Below, piece after piece: positions 16,511 through 24,799 of a stretch of DNA of 64,000 nucleotides; positions within the stretch are counted from its first letter, which is position 1, and the number at the start of each line of letters is the position of its first letter. The DNA is from Lentisphaerota bacterium (GTDB taxonomy: Bacteria > Verrucomicrobiota > Lentisphaeria > Oligosphaerales > JABHEG01). The position numbers and the translations under genes are program-made. The stretch is taken from NCBI GenBank assembly GCA_018676675.1, contig JABHEG010000137.1, positions 22,227 to 86,226 of the forward strand. The letters run 5' to 3'. The notes under the pieces were generated by a model. It was not told the origin of the DNA. It saw only the letters and a program-made list of their open reading frames with translations, and did no database searches.

Positions 16511-17062
16511 GTGTCGGAGATACCCCAAAGCCAGATACTGAACACACAGCAGGCCGCACAACTCTTGGGTGTGCATGCTGAGACGGTTCGTCGACTGGCA
16601 CGCCAGGGGATCCTGCCCTCCTTTAAGCTCGGCAGCGACTGGCGCTTCAATCGGGATGCTCTGCTCAACTGGGCGCAGGGAGGGCGTGACGAGCAGGCGC
16701 GGGCCACGGTGATGGTCGTGGACGACGAAAAAGCGATACGACGGTACCTGGAAGAGACCTTGCGTGACGACGGTTACCGCGTGCTCTGTGCCGCTGACGG
16801 CTTCGAGGCACTTCAGCTGGCCGACAGCGTCGTTCCTGATGTCGTCATTCTGGATCTCCTGATGCCGGGAATGACGGGGGCAGAAGTACTGGGAGAGATC
16901 CGCAAGAGATTCGGCTGGGTTCCGGTGATTGTGCTCACAGGCCATCCGCACGGCAATCTGATGGAACAGGTGCTAGCGCACTCTCCGGTGACCGTTCTGG
17001 CCAAACCGGTGACGGCCGAACGCGTTTCACTGACTGTCCGACAGGCTTTGGGCAGGAAGTAG
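16511..17062 (+). CDS. HTH (excisionase/MerR-like)-receiver response regulator
   Basis: About 183 aa from the GTG at 16511 with GGAGAG upstream; a TTG at 16505 is the ORF-track start. The N-terminus is an excisionase-type winged helix (LNTQQAAQLLGVHAETVRRL, then FKLGSDWRFNRDALLNWA, about 12-60). A receiver follows (about 68-180; MVVDDEKAIRRYL, acceptor Asp in VVILDLLMPGMTG, Lys in VLAKPV). The order DNA-binding domain then receiver is the reverse of OmpR- or NarL-type regulators. It is the only DNA-binding protein recognised in the whole array, so it is the best candidate for transcriptional output of the phosphorelay. Targets are unknown. Confidence 0.85.
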   Translation: MSEIPQSQILNTQQAAQLLGVHAETVRRLARQGILPSFKLGSDWRFNRDALLNWAQGGRDEQARATVMVVDDEKAIRRYLEETLRDDGYRVLCAADGFEALQLADSVVPDVVILDLLMPGMTGAEVLGEIRKRFGWVPVIVLTGHPHGNLMEQVLAHSPVTVLAKPVTAERVSLTVRQALGRK

Positions 17063-17137
17063 TGGCAACCACGGGCAAACGTGGAACAGATACCGACGAC
17101 GGGTGAGGGCACGCTCTGGAGAAGCAGGGAGAAAACT

Positions 17138-19105
17138 ATGGCTTCAGTTCTGATCGTTGATGATGAGAAGAGTATTCGCTTCGTGTTGGGCGAATACCTC
17201 CGGGAGGACGGCCATGATGTGCTCGCGGCTGAGGATGCCGAACGAGCCCTCGCGGCTCTGACCGAGACCCAAATCGATGTCGTCGTCACGGACGTCATCC
17301 TTCCCCGTATCTCAGGCGTTGAGCTGCTCGCCCGGATCAAGGCACGCTATCCCCGAACACAGGTTATCATGATGACCGGTGAACCAACCGTGGAGACGGC
17401 TTCGGAAGCCGTACGAACCGGAGCGCATGACTACCTCCCCAAACCAGTCCCGGAAGACGCCATTCTCAAGGCCGTTAACGGAGCCGCCAAGGTGAAGATA
17501 CTCGAGGATGAGCGGGAGCAACTGGCCGAAGAGAATCGCCGGTACCAGGAGAACCTGGAAACACTCGTCTCACAACACACCGAGGCGCTCCGCCAAAGTG
17601 AGGAACGGTACAGGGCCCTGGTGGATCACTCGCCGCTCGGTATCGTCGTCGAAGGAACGGGGGGACTCAGCCTGATCAACCAGACGATGGGCACAATGCT
17701 CGGACTGACCGGTGAGGACTCGTCGGCAATCTTCTTCCGAGACCTGGCCAGACCGAAGGATGCTGAGGAACTGGAAAGGAGACTGGCAGCGGTCCGGACA
17801 GGTCAAAAGAACGTCGCCCAGGGAGAAACGACCCTTCTCGCTACCGACGACACCGAACTCATCGTGGAGTTCGTCGCCGTCCCGTTTGCAGCGGAAGGAG
17901 AGGCGGCGTTGCAGATCGCCGTCCGAAATATCACTCAGGAACGACAATTGGAGAGGCAGCTTCGGCAATCGCAAAAGATGGACGCGATCGGGCATCTGGC
18001 CGGAGGCGTGGCTCACGACTTCAACAACCTGCTGATGGTGATGACCGCCTGCACACAGTTCATCGCCGATGTCGTCCCGGCCGACTCCCCGGTGTCCCGT
18101 GATATCCGGGAGCTTCGAGACGCCACGAGGAGAGCGACAGACCTTACCCGCCAGCTGCTCGCCTTCTCACGACAGCAAGTTCTGGAACCTCAGGTTCTGG
18201 ATCTGAACCGGGCCGTCGAAGGGATACGCAAGATGCTCGGGCGACTTCTGGGAGAAGACATACAATTCACCTTTGAGCCCGCGGCAACGGGGCCGATGGT
18301 GCAGGCCGACCCTGGGCAGTTGGAGCAAGTGATCATGAACTTGGCGGTCAACGCTCGGGATGCCATGCCCGGTGGCGGCAACCTGGTGCTGGCCACAACG
18401 CTTGAGACGCTTGATGAGGAGAAGGAGTTCTGTGCGAGCGCACTGGCACAAGTGGCCCCCGGCAAGTACGCCTGCCTAAAAGTCACGGACTGCGGAACCG
18501 GAATGACTGAAACGGTTCTGCAGAAGGTCTTCGAGCCCTTCTTCACCACCAAAGAACGCGGCAAGGGCACGGGACTGGGGCTGGCCACCGTTTACGGCAT
18601 CGTGCGGCAGCACGGGGGAGCAATCGCGGTCGAGAGCGAGGTGGGTTCCGGCACAGCATTCTACGTATTTCTCCCGCTCGCACAGGGCGCCCAGACAACG
18701 TCTGAAGTGGCGGAATCACTGGTACCGGGAGCCAACCCCGGCGAGACGATTCTGTTCGTCGAAGACGAGACGAGCGTGCGGCGAGTCACCTCTCGATACC
18801 TGGAACAGATGGGCTACAGTGTCATCGTGGCGGAGAGTGGTGAAACAGCCCTTGAACTGGCGGAAGAGCACCCTGGGAAGATTGATCTCGTGCTCACCGA
18901 CGTGATTCTGACAGGCATGGATGGGAAGTGCCTCGCAGACGAACTGACCAGCCGCTACGCCGACACCAGAATCCTGTTCGCGTCCGGCTATGCCGGTGAC
19001 CGACTCAGTGCGCACGGCGTCACCATGGACGCGGTCAACTTCATCAACAAACCCTTCACGCGCCAAAAGCTCGCGGGGAGAATCAGAGACGTTCTGGATG
19101 CCTGA
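17138..19105 (+). CDS. Hybrid histidine kinase REC-PAS-HK-REC
   Basis: About 655 aa; the ATG at 17138 has AGGGAG upstream and starts directly at the receiver ([16 protein letters not shown]), so the ORF-track start at 17081 is too long. Receiver 1 (about 1-120; acceptor Asp in [12 protein letters not shown], Lys in YLPKPV) is followed by a coiled coil, PAS (about 170-285), DHp ([18 protein letters not shown]), HATPase ([32 protein letters not shown]) and receiver 2 (about 540-655; acceptor Asp in [12 protein letters not shown], Lys in FINKPF). All catalytic residues are present. With two receivers around one kinase it can accept and pass on phosphate. It lies 76 bases after the HTH-receiver gene. 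Confidence 0.93.
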   Translation: MASVLIVDDEKSIRFVLGEYLREDGHDVLAAEDAERALAALTETQIDVVVTDVILPRISGVELLARIKARYPRTQVIMMTGEPTVETASEAVRTGAHDYLPKPVPEDAILKAVNGAAKVKILEDEREQLAEENRRYQENLETLVSQHTEALRQSEERYRALVDHSPLGIVVEGTGGLSLINQTMGTMLGLTGEDSSAIFFRDLARPKDAEELERRLAAVRTGQKNVAQGETTLLATDDTELIVEFVAVPFAAEGEAALQIAVRNITQERQLERQLRQSQKMDAIGHLAGGVAHDFNNLLMVMTACTQFIADVVPADSPVSRDIRELRDATRRATDLTRQLLAFSRQQVLEPQVLDLNRAVEGIRKMLGRLLGEDIQFTFEPAATGPMVQADPGQLEQVIMNLAVNARDAMPGGGNLVLATTLETLDEEKEFCASALAQVAPGKYACLKVTDCGTGMTETVLQKVFEPFFTTKERGKGTGLGLATVYGIVRQHGGAIAVESEVGSGTAFYVFLPLAQGAQTTSEVAESLVPGANPGETILFVEDETSVRRVTSRYLEQMGYSVIVAESGETALELAEEHPGKIDLVLTDVILTGMDGKCLADELTSRYADTRILFASGYAGDRLSAHGVTMDAVNFINKPFTRQKLAGRIRDVLDA

Positions 19106-19187
19106 ATGCCTCCCTCCCTGCATGTGCTTCCCTGAGCCGCCATGCGCAAGAGGAAAACACCAGGCTTGACTGGAGATGGACTGACAC

Positions 19188-20465
19188 ATGAGTAACCTCG
19201 AAGCGACCGCTGCGCTCAAAGTGGACGGCGACGGTGAACCCAACCGCTACCGTGTCATCGCGGTGGACGACGACCGATCGATGCGCTATGTGGTACGAAG
19301 AAGCCTCGAAAGTGATGCCTGCACGGTCGAGACGGCGGAAGACTACACGTCGGCAATGGCGCTGCTCGCCACAAGACAGTATGACGTGATGGTAACAGAC
19401 GTCGACATGCCGGGAGGGTCGGGCATCGAGTTGCTTGCTCACTGCCGCAAGAATTTGCCCAACCTGCAAGTGATCCTGATCACCGGCCGTCCCCAGCTAA
19501 ACGATGCAGTAGACACCATGCGTCAGGGCGCCTACGATTACCTCGCCAAACCATTCCAGCCACAGAAACTGAAGTCGACAGTGGAAGCGGCCCTGGAGCG
19601 TGGCCGTCAGAACCAGCTGGTCCTGACACAGGTCCTTGACTTGGGCAACCAACTGAGTCGAGATCTCAAGATCATCCGCACCTTGGGCAAGGGAAGCATG
19701 GGAACCGTCCTGCTCGCGGAGGCCGGCGGCGAGTACTACGCGTTGAAGGTGCTGCACTCCTGGCAACTCGACCAAGGGTCCGGGCGCCCTCGCCAACGGT
19801 TTGAGCGCGAGGCCAAAATCCTCTCGGAAATTGACCACCCCAATGTCGTCAAAATATTCGATTTCAAGCTCGATTCGGAAGTCGAGTCACCCCACATCCT
19901 CATGGAGTATGTTGAGGGCGAAACACTTCGGTACATTGTCAACGCAACAGGATATGATCTGTTGCGAAAACTGAAGATCATCCGGCAAATCGCCTCCGCC
20001 CTGTCAGCCGTCCACGCCCACGGCATTGTCCACCGTGACATCAAACCGAGTAACGTGTTGGTCACAGCTGCCGATGGGGTGAAGCTGACGGACTTCGGGA
20101 TTGCCCGCGTGGCCAGCTCAACCCTCACCGGCACGGGGGAGATAGTGGGGTCGCCGGCTTACATGTCACCTGAAGTGTTCATCACGGATGACGTCGACTA
20201 CCGAGCCGACATCTTCTCGCTTGGGGTCCTGAGCTACGAACTGATCACAAACACCAAGCCTTTCTGGGCGGAGACGCTTTCGCGGCTCATCAAGGTGATC
20301 AGCTCGCAGCCTGTCCCGGATCCCAGACACAAGGGACTAGAACTCCCCGATTCGGTGGCCAACCTACTCACGCACATGCTGGAAAAGTCGCCCGATGACC
20401 GGTACCAAAGCGCAGACGAGCTGGTTCGTGCCATAGACGCAATCATCACCGAACTGGAAGCCTGA
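19188..20465 (+). CDS. Receiver-Ser/Thr protein kinase fusion
   Basis: About 425 aa. The N-terminal receiver (about 20-140) has VIAVDDDRSMRYVV, acceptor Asp in VMVTDVDMPGGSG and Lys in YLAKPF. The Hanks-type kinase (about 160-420) has the Gly loop LGKGSMGTVLLAEAGG, the VAIK-type Lys in YYALKVL, the catalytic loop HRDIKPSNVL, DFG in LTDFGIARV and SPAYMSPE, so it should be active. Such a fusion lets phosphorylation from histidine kinases control a Ser/Thr kinase, or lets both read the same state. No TM segment or extracellular domain is present, unlike most PknB-type kinases. It sits between two hybrid histidine kinases on the same strand. Substrates cannot be inferred. Confidence 0.93.
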   Translation: MSNLEATAALKVDGDGEPNRYRVIAVDDDRSMRYVVRRSLESDACTVETAEDYTSAMALLATRQYDVMVTDVDMPGGSGIELLAHCRKNLPNLQVILITGRPQLNDAVDTMRQGAYDYLAKPFQPQKLKSTVEAALERGRQNQLVLTQVLDLGNQLSRDLKIIRTLGKGSMGTVLLAEAGGEYYALKVLHSWQLDQGSGRPRQRFEREAKILSEIDHPNVVKIFDFKLDSEVESPHILMEYVEGETLRYIVNATGYDLLRKLKIIRQIASALSAVHAHGIVHRDIKPSNVLVTAADGVKLTDFGIARVASSTLTGTGEIVGSPAYMSPEVFITDDVDYRADIFSLGVLSYELITNTKPFWAETLSRLIKVISSQPVPDPRHKGLELPDSVANLLTHMLEKSPDDRYQSADELVRAIDAIITELEA

Positions 20466-20510
20466 CTCAAGCTCAACCGGTGCCTCTGCTTCCGAGAAGG
20501 ACTGAGCCTG

Positions 20511-22238
20511 ATGCAAACGCGCTCCGGCCCACGCTGGTCGATCTTGCCAAACGAGGCAAGACGGCAGTTCCAGACCTGTGTTCTGCTGATCACCGTCATC
20601 CCATCCCTTGCCATTGCGTTCCTCCTCATCCAGTTCGAACGAGGCGGGGCAGTAGGGTGGGGAAGCTGGCTTGTGGTCGGAGCCGGTCTCGCCTGTATCG
20701 TCGTACTTGGCTACGTTCTTCTCGGCAAATACCCAGCGACGGTAGCCAAGCTCCGAAGCCGCCTCGAAGACATCATGGAAGAAGAGCTTCCCGAACACGT
20801 CGAACAGATGCGATTGGAGGACGATTTCGCCGCCATCGAGACGTCACTCAGCTTGATCCTGGAGCGATTGCGGGAGCGATTTGCCGCCGTTCAGCTCGAG
20901 AAGGCGCGACTAGAGGAAGAACTGGGGCATGTTCGCTACCTGGAGGCCATCGGCACCCTCGCTGCCGGCATTGCCCACGAGATCAGCACCCCCCTGCAGT
21001 TCATCAGTGACAACACGCGATTCCTGAAGGAAGCCACGGAAAAGCTGGTCCGCGCCCTGCCCAGTCGCCAAGCAACTGCCGCCCCCGATCCCGGATCACG
21101 CCACGACGTTCACGGAGCTCCGCAACCAGCTTCTCTTGACCTCAGAGACATGGAATTTCTCCGCGCTCAGATACCAGATGCCATTCAGCAGTCGCAGGAG
21201 GGCATCCGGCGCATCGCAGCGGTGGTCCGCGCCATGAAAGCCTATGCATCACGAGACGCCAGTGGACAATGGGCTGAAGCCGATCTCAATTCCATGATCG
21301 AGAACGCTCTGGAAGTCACCCGAAGTGACTGGAAGCACGTCGCAGATGTCACAACGGAGCTCGCCGATGACTTGCCCGTTCTGACCTGCATCCCTCAGGA
21401 CATGCGTCAGGTGTTGCTGAGCCTGATTGGCAATGCAGCTCAAGCGGTGGGCGAGGCCGTCGAGGACCAAGGCGGACAGAAGGGGATCATCCGCATCGCG
21501 ACGACCGGAACGCAAGACCGGATCACGCTTCGAGTCCAGGACTCAGGCCTCGGGATCCCAGAGCAGGCTCAACCCGACATCTTTGAGCCGTCGTTTACAG
21601 CTGGCGAGGGTGCGCGCAACGCAAATCAGGACCTGGCAATGGCCTACTGGCTCGTCACCCGCAAACATGATGGGGCGATGGCCTTCGAGTCGACGGTGGG
21701 CGAAGGGACGACATTCACCGTTTCGCTTCCTCTGCGCACCGGGGTCTCGGCAGAATCACCGGACCAGCGTGAGAGCGAGGCCACAGCCAAGCCACCGGAG
21801 GCCTCCCGAGGGCCGGAGAGAGACAGTCAGCTCAGAATCCTCTTTGTTGACGACAGCGAAAGCGTCCTATGGGCTCTCGAGAGAACACTGCACGTGATGG
21901 AGGGACATTGGAAAATGGCGTTCGTTACGAGTGCTTCCCAAGCAGTGGAACGGCTCCGTCAACGCCCCTACGACGTTGTCGTCACCGACAGCAACATGCC
22001 GGGGAAAAATGGGCAGGAACTCCTGCAGGAGGTCGGGGATGCCTATCCAGGGACAGGGCGCGTCCTGCTGTCGGGGGACACAGGCCTCCTGGCCGGAGGC
22101 GACGCAACAGGACTCCCGTACCCGATCATCGCCAAACCGTGCGAGCGATCGGAGCTGCAGGCTGCCATCGAGGAGGCACTCGCTGCAGCCCGGGGCCCAA
22201 CGCAGACGACAGCCTCGCCTGCAGGGACGACACCATGA
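20511..22238 (+). CDS. Membrane hybrid histidine kinase-REC with degenerate G2 box
   Basis: About 575 aa. Two TM helices (about 22-42 and 48-70) have only a short loop between them, so there is no periplasmic sensor. DHp carries GTLAAGIAHEISTPLQFISD with an insertion of about 40 residues before the second helix. HATPase has LIGNAAQAVGEA (N box) and QDSGLGIPE (G1), but where GTGLGL is expected it reads GARNANQDLAMAYWLV, so the ATP lid is degenerate. A receiver follows (about 445-560; LFVDDSESVLWAL, acceptor Asp in VVTDSNMPGKNG, Lys in IIAKPC). The protein may be a weak kinase, a phosphatase or a phosphotransfer intermediate. The stop overlaps the next start (ATGA). Confidence 0.88.
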   Translation: MQTRSGPRWSILPNEARRQFQTCVLLITVIPSLAIAFLLIQFERGGAVGWGSWLVVGAGLACIVVLGYVLLGKYPATVAKLRSRLEDIMEEELPEHVEQMRLEDDFAAIETSLSLILERLRERFAAVQLEKARLEEELGHVRYLEAIGTLAAGIAHEISTPLQFISDNTRFLKEATEKLVRALPSRQATAAPDPGSRHDVHGAPQPASLDLRDMEFLRAQIPDAIQQSQEGIRRIAAVVRAMKAYASRDASGQWAEADLNSMIENALEVTRSDWKHVADVTTELADDLPVLTCIPQDMRQVLLSLIGNAAQAVGEAVEDQGGQKGIIRIATTGTQDRITLRVQDSGLGIPEQAQPDIFEPSFTAGEGARNANQDLAMAYWLVTRKHDGAMAFESTVGEGTTFTVSLPLRTGVSAESPDQRESEATAKPPEASRGPERDSQLRILFVDDSESVLWALERTLHVMEGHWKMAFVTSASQAVERLRQRPYDVVVTDSNMPGKNGQELLQEVGDAYPGTGRVLLSGDTGLLAGGDATGLPYPIIAKPCERSELQAAIEEALAAARGPTQTTASPAGTTP

Positions 22239-22945
22239 GTGAACCCAATCACTACACCATCCTGATCGTGGATGACGACAGTAGTTTCCGCCAAAGCCTC
22301 ATCCGACAGTTCTGGCTCATGCGCGACAGCTTCAGCGTCCAGAATCTGGAGGCGGGAAACGGGATGGATGCCCGCCGCATGCTGGCCGAGAACCATGTCG
22401 ACTGTGTCCTGCTTGACTATCGCATGCCCGGGGGATCAGGGCTCGAGTGGTTGGGCCAGTTCCTGGAGCTGGATCCGGGACTGGCCGTCGTCATGGTGAC
22501 GGGTGAAGGCGACGAGCAGACCGCCGTCGCAGCACTGCACAGGGGAGCCATGGACTACCTCGTGAAGGGAGCCTTCACCAGGGAGGGCCTGGAACGCGCG
22601 GTGGTCAACGCCATCGACAAAGTGCGCATGCGGCGTGCCCTGGGCGAGGCCGAGAAGCAGCGAGTTATGCTTGAGAGCCTCGGAGCTGCCTGCCATCACC
22701 TGGGGCAACCCGCAACCGTGATCCGGACGTACCTGGAACTCATGCAGGGCGGCGAGCAGTCGGATGAAATGCAACAGATGATCTCGCGATGCCTCGAATC
22801 AGCAGGTGCCATTGCCGATATACTGCACCAACTGCAGAAGGTGAGTCAGTACCGAACCGTTCCCTACTTGACCGGAATGGGCGAAGACTCGCGATGCAAA
22901 ACCAGTATCATTGACATCGGTTCGGACCAAGCCGGCGAAGCGTGA
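22235..22945 (+). CDS. Receiver with C-terminal DHp-like segment (no ATPase)
   Basis: About 236 aa from the ATG overlapping the previous stop; the ORF-track start at 21869 is out of context. The receiver (about 6-125) has LIVDDDSSFRQSL, acceptor Asp in VLLDYRMPGGSG, Thr in VMVTGEGDE and Lys in YLVKGA. After a helix (VRMRRALGEAEKQRVMLESL) comes GAACHHLGQPATVIRTYLEL, which resembles a histidine-kinase H-box and dimerisation helix, then a second helix (SRCLESAGAIADILHQLQKV). No HATPase follows. It could act as a receiver joined to a histidine phosphotransfer stem, phosphorylated in trans by a neighbouring kinase. It is the last gene of the array. Confidence 0.85.
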   Translation: MSEPNHYTILIVDDDSSFRQSLIRQFWLMRDSFSVQNLEAGNGMDARRMLAENHVDCVLLDYRMPGGSGLEWLGQFLELDPGLAVVMVTGEGDEQTAVAALHRGAMDYLVKGAFTREGLERAVVNAIDKVRMRRALGEAEKQRVMLESLGAACHHLGQPATVIRTYLELMQGGEQSDEMQQMISRCLESAGAIADILHQLQKVSQYRTVPYLTGMGEDSRCKTSIIDIGSDQAGEA

Positions 22946-23209
22946 GTGCCACGGCATTGCCCTCCGCCGACTCACAGCCCCACCACCACGTAGCAGAGCA
23001 TATCGTTTGGGAGGCGGTGCCATCCGGCGAGCTCTCCGTGAGTGCAGTGTCAGGAGAAAGCTGACAGAGCTGCCTACTCACAGCCCCCCGTCAACACTCG
23101 CTCCGCCCAACCTGCGAACCGGTAGGAGGGTGCTCCGACGCGCCAAATCCAGGGTTGGCGGCCAAACGCCACTCAGCCATGCCGCACGGTCTCCTCAACA
23201 AGACAGCAG

Positions 23210-23239
23210 TAAGGCGCAGCCGTTACCGACTGCGCCTTA
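23210..23239 (-). terminator. Hairpin downstream of the FadL-like gene
   Basis: A perfect inverted repeat of 10 bases (taaggcgcag / ctgcgcctta) encloses a 10-base loop. It lies 30 bases beyond the stop of the leftward FadL-like gene and about 265 bases after the end of the rightward array, so it can serve as terminator for the former. Short A/T tracts are weak on both sides. Confidence 0.65.
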
Positions 23240-23269
23240 CCACGGACACAACGTCAAGCGGCATCGCCT

Positions 23270-24484
23270 CTAGAACTTGTACCCCACCGAGATCGACGCG
23301 AGGTGCGCCCCGCCATCCTGGTAGTCCCCGGTTGTCGGGGCCAGCACCTTGGACCCGGGAGGCGTATCTTCCACCAGAATGAGGCAATAGGCGAGGTCCA
23401 CAGACCACTTCTCACCGGCATACCCCGCCCCAACACAGAGCATGTGGCGATCGCCATCCGGGAGCTCCTGACTGCGGTATTCACCGTTAGCAGGGGTGTT
23501 GTCGTACACATAGCCGCTACGAAGCGTCCAAGCCTCATTGAGCTGGTATTCAGCACCCAACCGGTAGCTAAAAACGTCGCTCCAGTTCTTCGTTGAGGCA
23601 GGTGTGCCAGCCAGCGCACCACCGTCGTAGTAGACGTGCAGTTCGTCATACGTGTGCCACCCCGTCCAGACGACATCGACCCCCAGCGTTAAGTTCCCGA
23701 AAGTCGTCGTGCTCACTCCAGCAGTGACAGATGGCGGCAACGTGACCGTGCCGTCGATCCCAGTTGGCCCGACCGGGCCGGTAAAGTGCACGCGCCCTTC
23801 CAAGGCGATCCGCATAGAGGACTGGTACTTGACCCCAACTCGCCAGTCGTCGTTGACCTCATAGTTTGCGCTCAGCGAGTAAGCCGAGCCGAATCCGTCT
23901 GCCTCATGCTTCGCCTGTCCAGCAGCTCCGACGTAAGCCCTGTAGTACAGATCTGAATACCCCACACTTACGCCGAGCGCGAGCGACAGCTTGTCAGTGG
24001 CTTTGTACGCAACAGAAGGGGTCAAGGTGTGCGTCGCAAACTGCATCTCGAGCGTCGGTCCCATCCCCATTCCACCAAAGCCGGTGGGAATCCACACGTC
24101 GTCATCCCACTCCGTACCGAGACCATACGGAACGTTGAACGCCAGCGTCCCGGTCACTTTCTCGCTGATCGGGTGGACGTAGTAGAGGCTCGGGATGAGG
24201 TGGATCTCGTCCCGCATGTCGGCGGTGTCGCCAGCGCCGGGCGGATCATAGCTGAAGCTCAGCTTCGCCGTGGTCACACCCAACTGCAGCGCTCGGCCCT
24301 CGGCACCGGCAAGCGAAGCAGGATTGTACCAGGCGTTCGACACCATGTCCGGCCGGGCGCTGATCGCCCCGGCCTGACCAAGGGCTTCAGCAGACCCCTC
24401 CGTGTAGAGCTGGAAACCAGCCCCCCAGACGAAACCGCAGCTCAAAGACAGCAACCCGACCACACCAGCGACTCGACGCATCAT
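23270..24484 (-). CDS. FadL/TodX (OMPP1)-family outer-membrane protein
   Basis: About 404 aa from the ATG at 24484 with GGAGGAAAGAGG upstream; the GTG at 24499 in the ORF track would swallow that ribosome-binding site. A signal peptide (VAGVVGLLSLSCGFVWGAGF) precedes the FadL N-terminal signature (GAGFQLYTEGSAEALGQAGA, then DMVSNAWYNPASLAG), followed by alternating beta strands and a C-terminal strand ending in Phe (LASISVGYKF), typical of 14-stranded barrels. The family carries hydrophobic compounds such as long-chain fatty acids or aromatics across the outer membrane. It is divergent to the TPR lipoprotein gene. Substrate is unknown. Confidence 0.88.
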   Translation of the reverse strand: MMRRVAGVVGLLSLSCGFVWGAGFQLYTEGSAEALGQAGAISARPDMVSNAWYNPASLAGAEGRALQLGVTTAKLSFSYDPPGAGDTADMRDEIHLIPSLYYVHPISEKVTGTLAFNVPYGLGTEWDDDVWIPTGFGGMGMGPTLEMQFATHTLTPSVAYKATDKLSLALGVSVGYSDLYYRAYVGAAGQAKHEADGFGSAYSLSANYEVNDDWRVGVKYQSSMRIALEGRVHFTGPVGPTGIDGTVTLPPSVTAGVSTTTFGNLTLGVDVVWTGWHTYDELHVYYDGGALAGTPASTKNWSDVFSYRLGAEYQLNEAWTLRSGYVYDNTPANGEYRSQELPDGDRHMLCVGAGYAGEKWSVDLAYCLILVEDTPPGSKVLAPTTGDYQDGGAHLASISVGYKF

Positions 24485-24799
24485 GCCTCTTTCCTCCACC
24501 CAAGTGCCTGTCCACAGGAGTAATCGACCGTTCGAACGCCCGCCCGGCGTCGTGCCAATCGTTACCCCAACCCAGAAATACCTCCCGGTGTGTCACTTCG
24601 GAGAGGCACCCGAAACAGGCGCTCACGGCACACCAGAATACGCAGACATTACCGCAGAACTCCCTCAGCACAAAGCCAAACGCGGTAACCTCCCCCTGAT
24701 AACCCGGCTTGGTCCATGAACAAATGTCCCACATGTATCGTCCATAGGGGTGAACAGCGGAGTGAACACCACGTCCGGAGCGAGTAGGAGAGTCAGCCA
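24485..24799 (+). other. Divergent intergenic region
   Basis: About 315 bases separate the leftward FadL-like gene from the rightward TPR lipoprotein. It must hold the promoters of both. No clear operator, RNA or protein-coding element was recognised. Confidence 0.5.
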
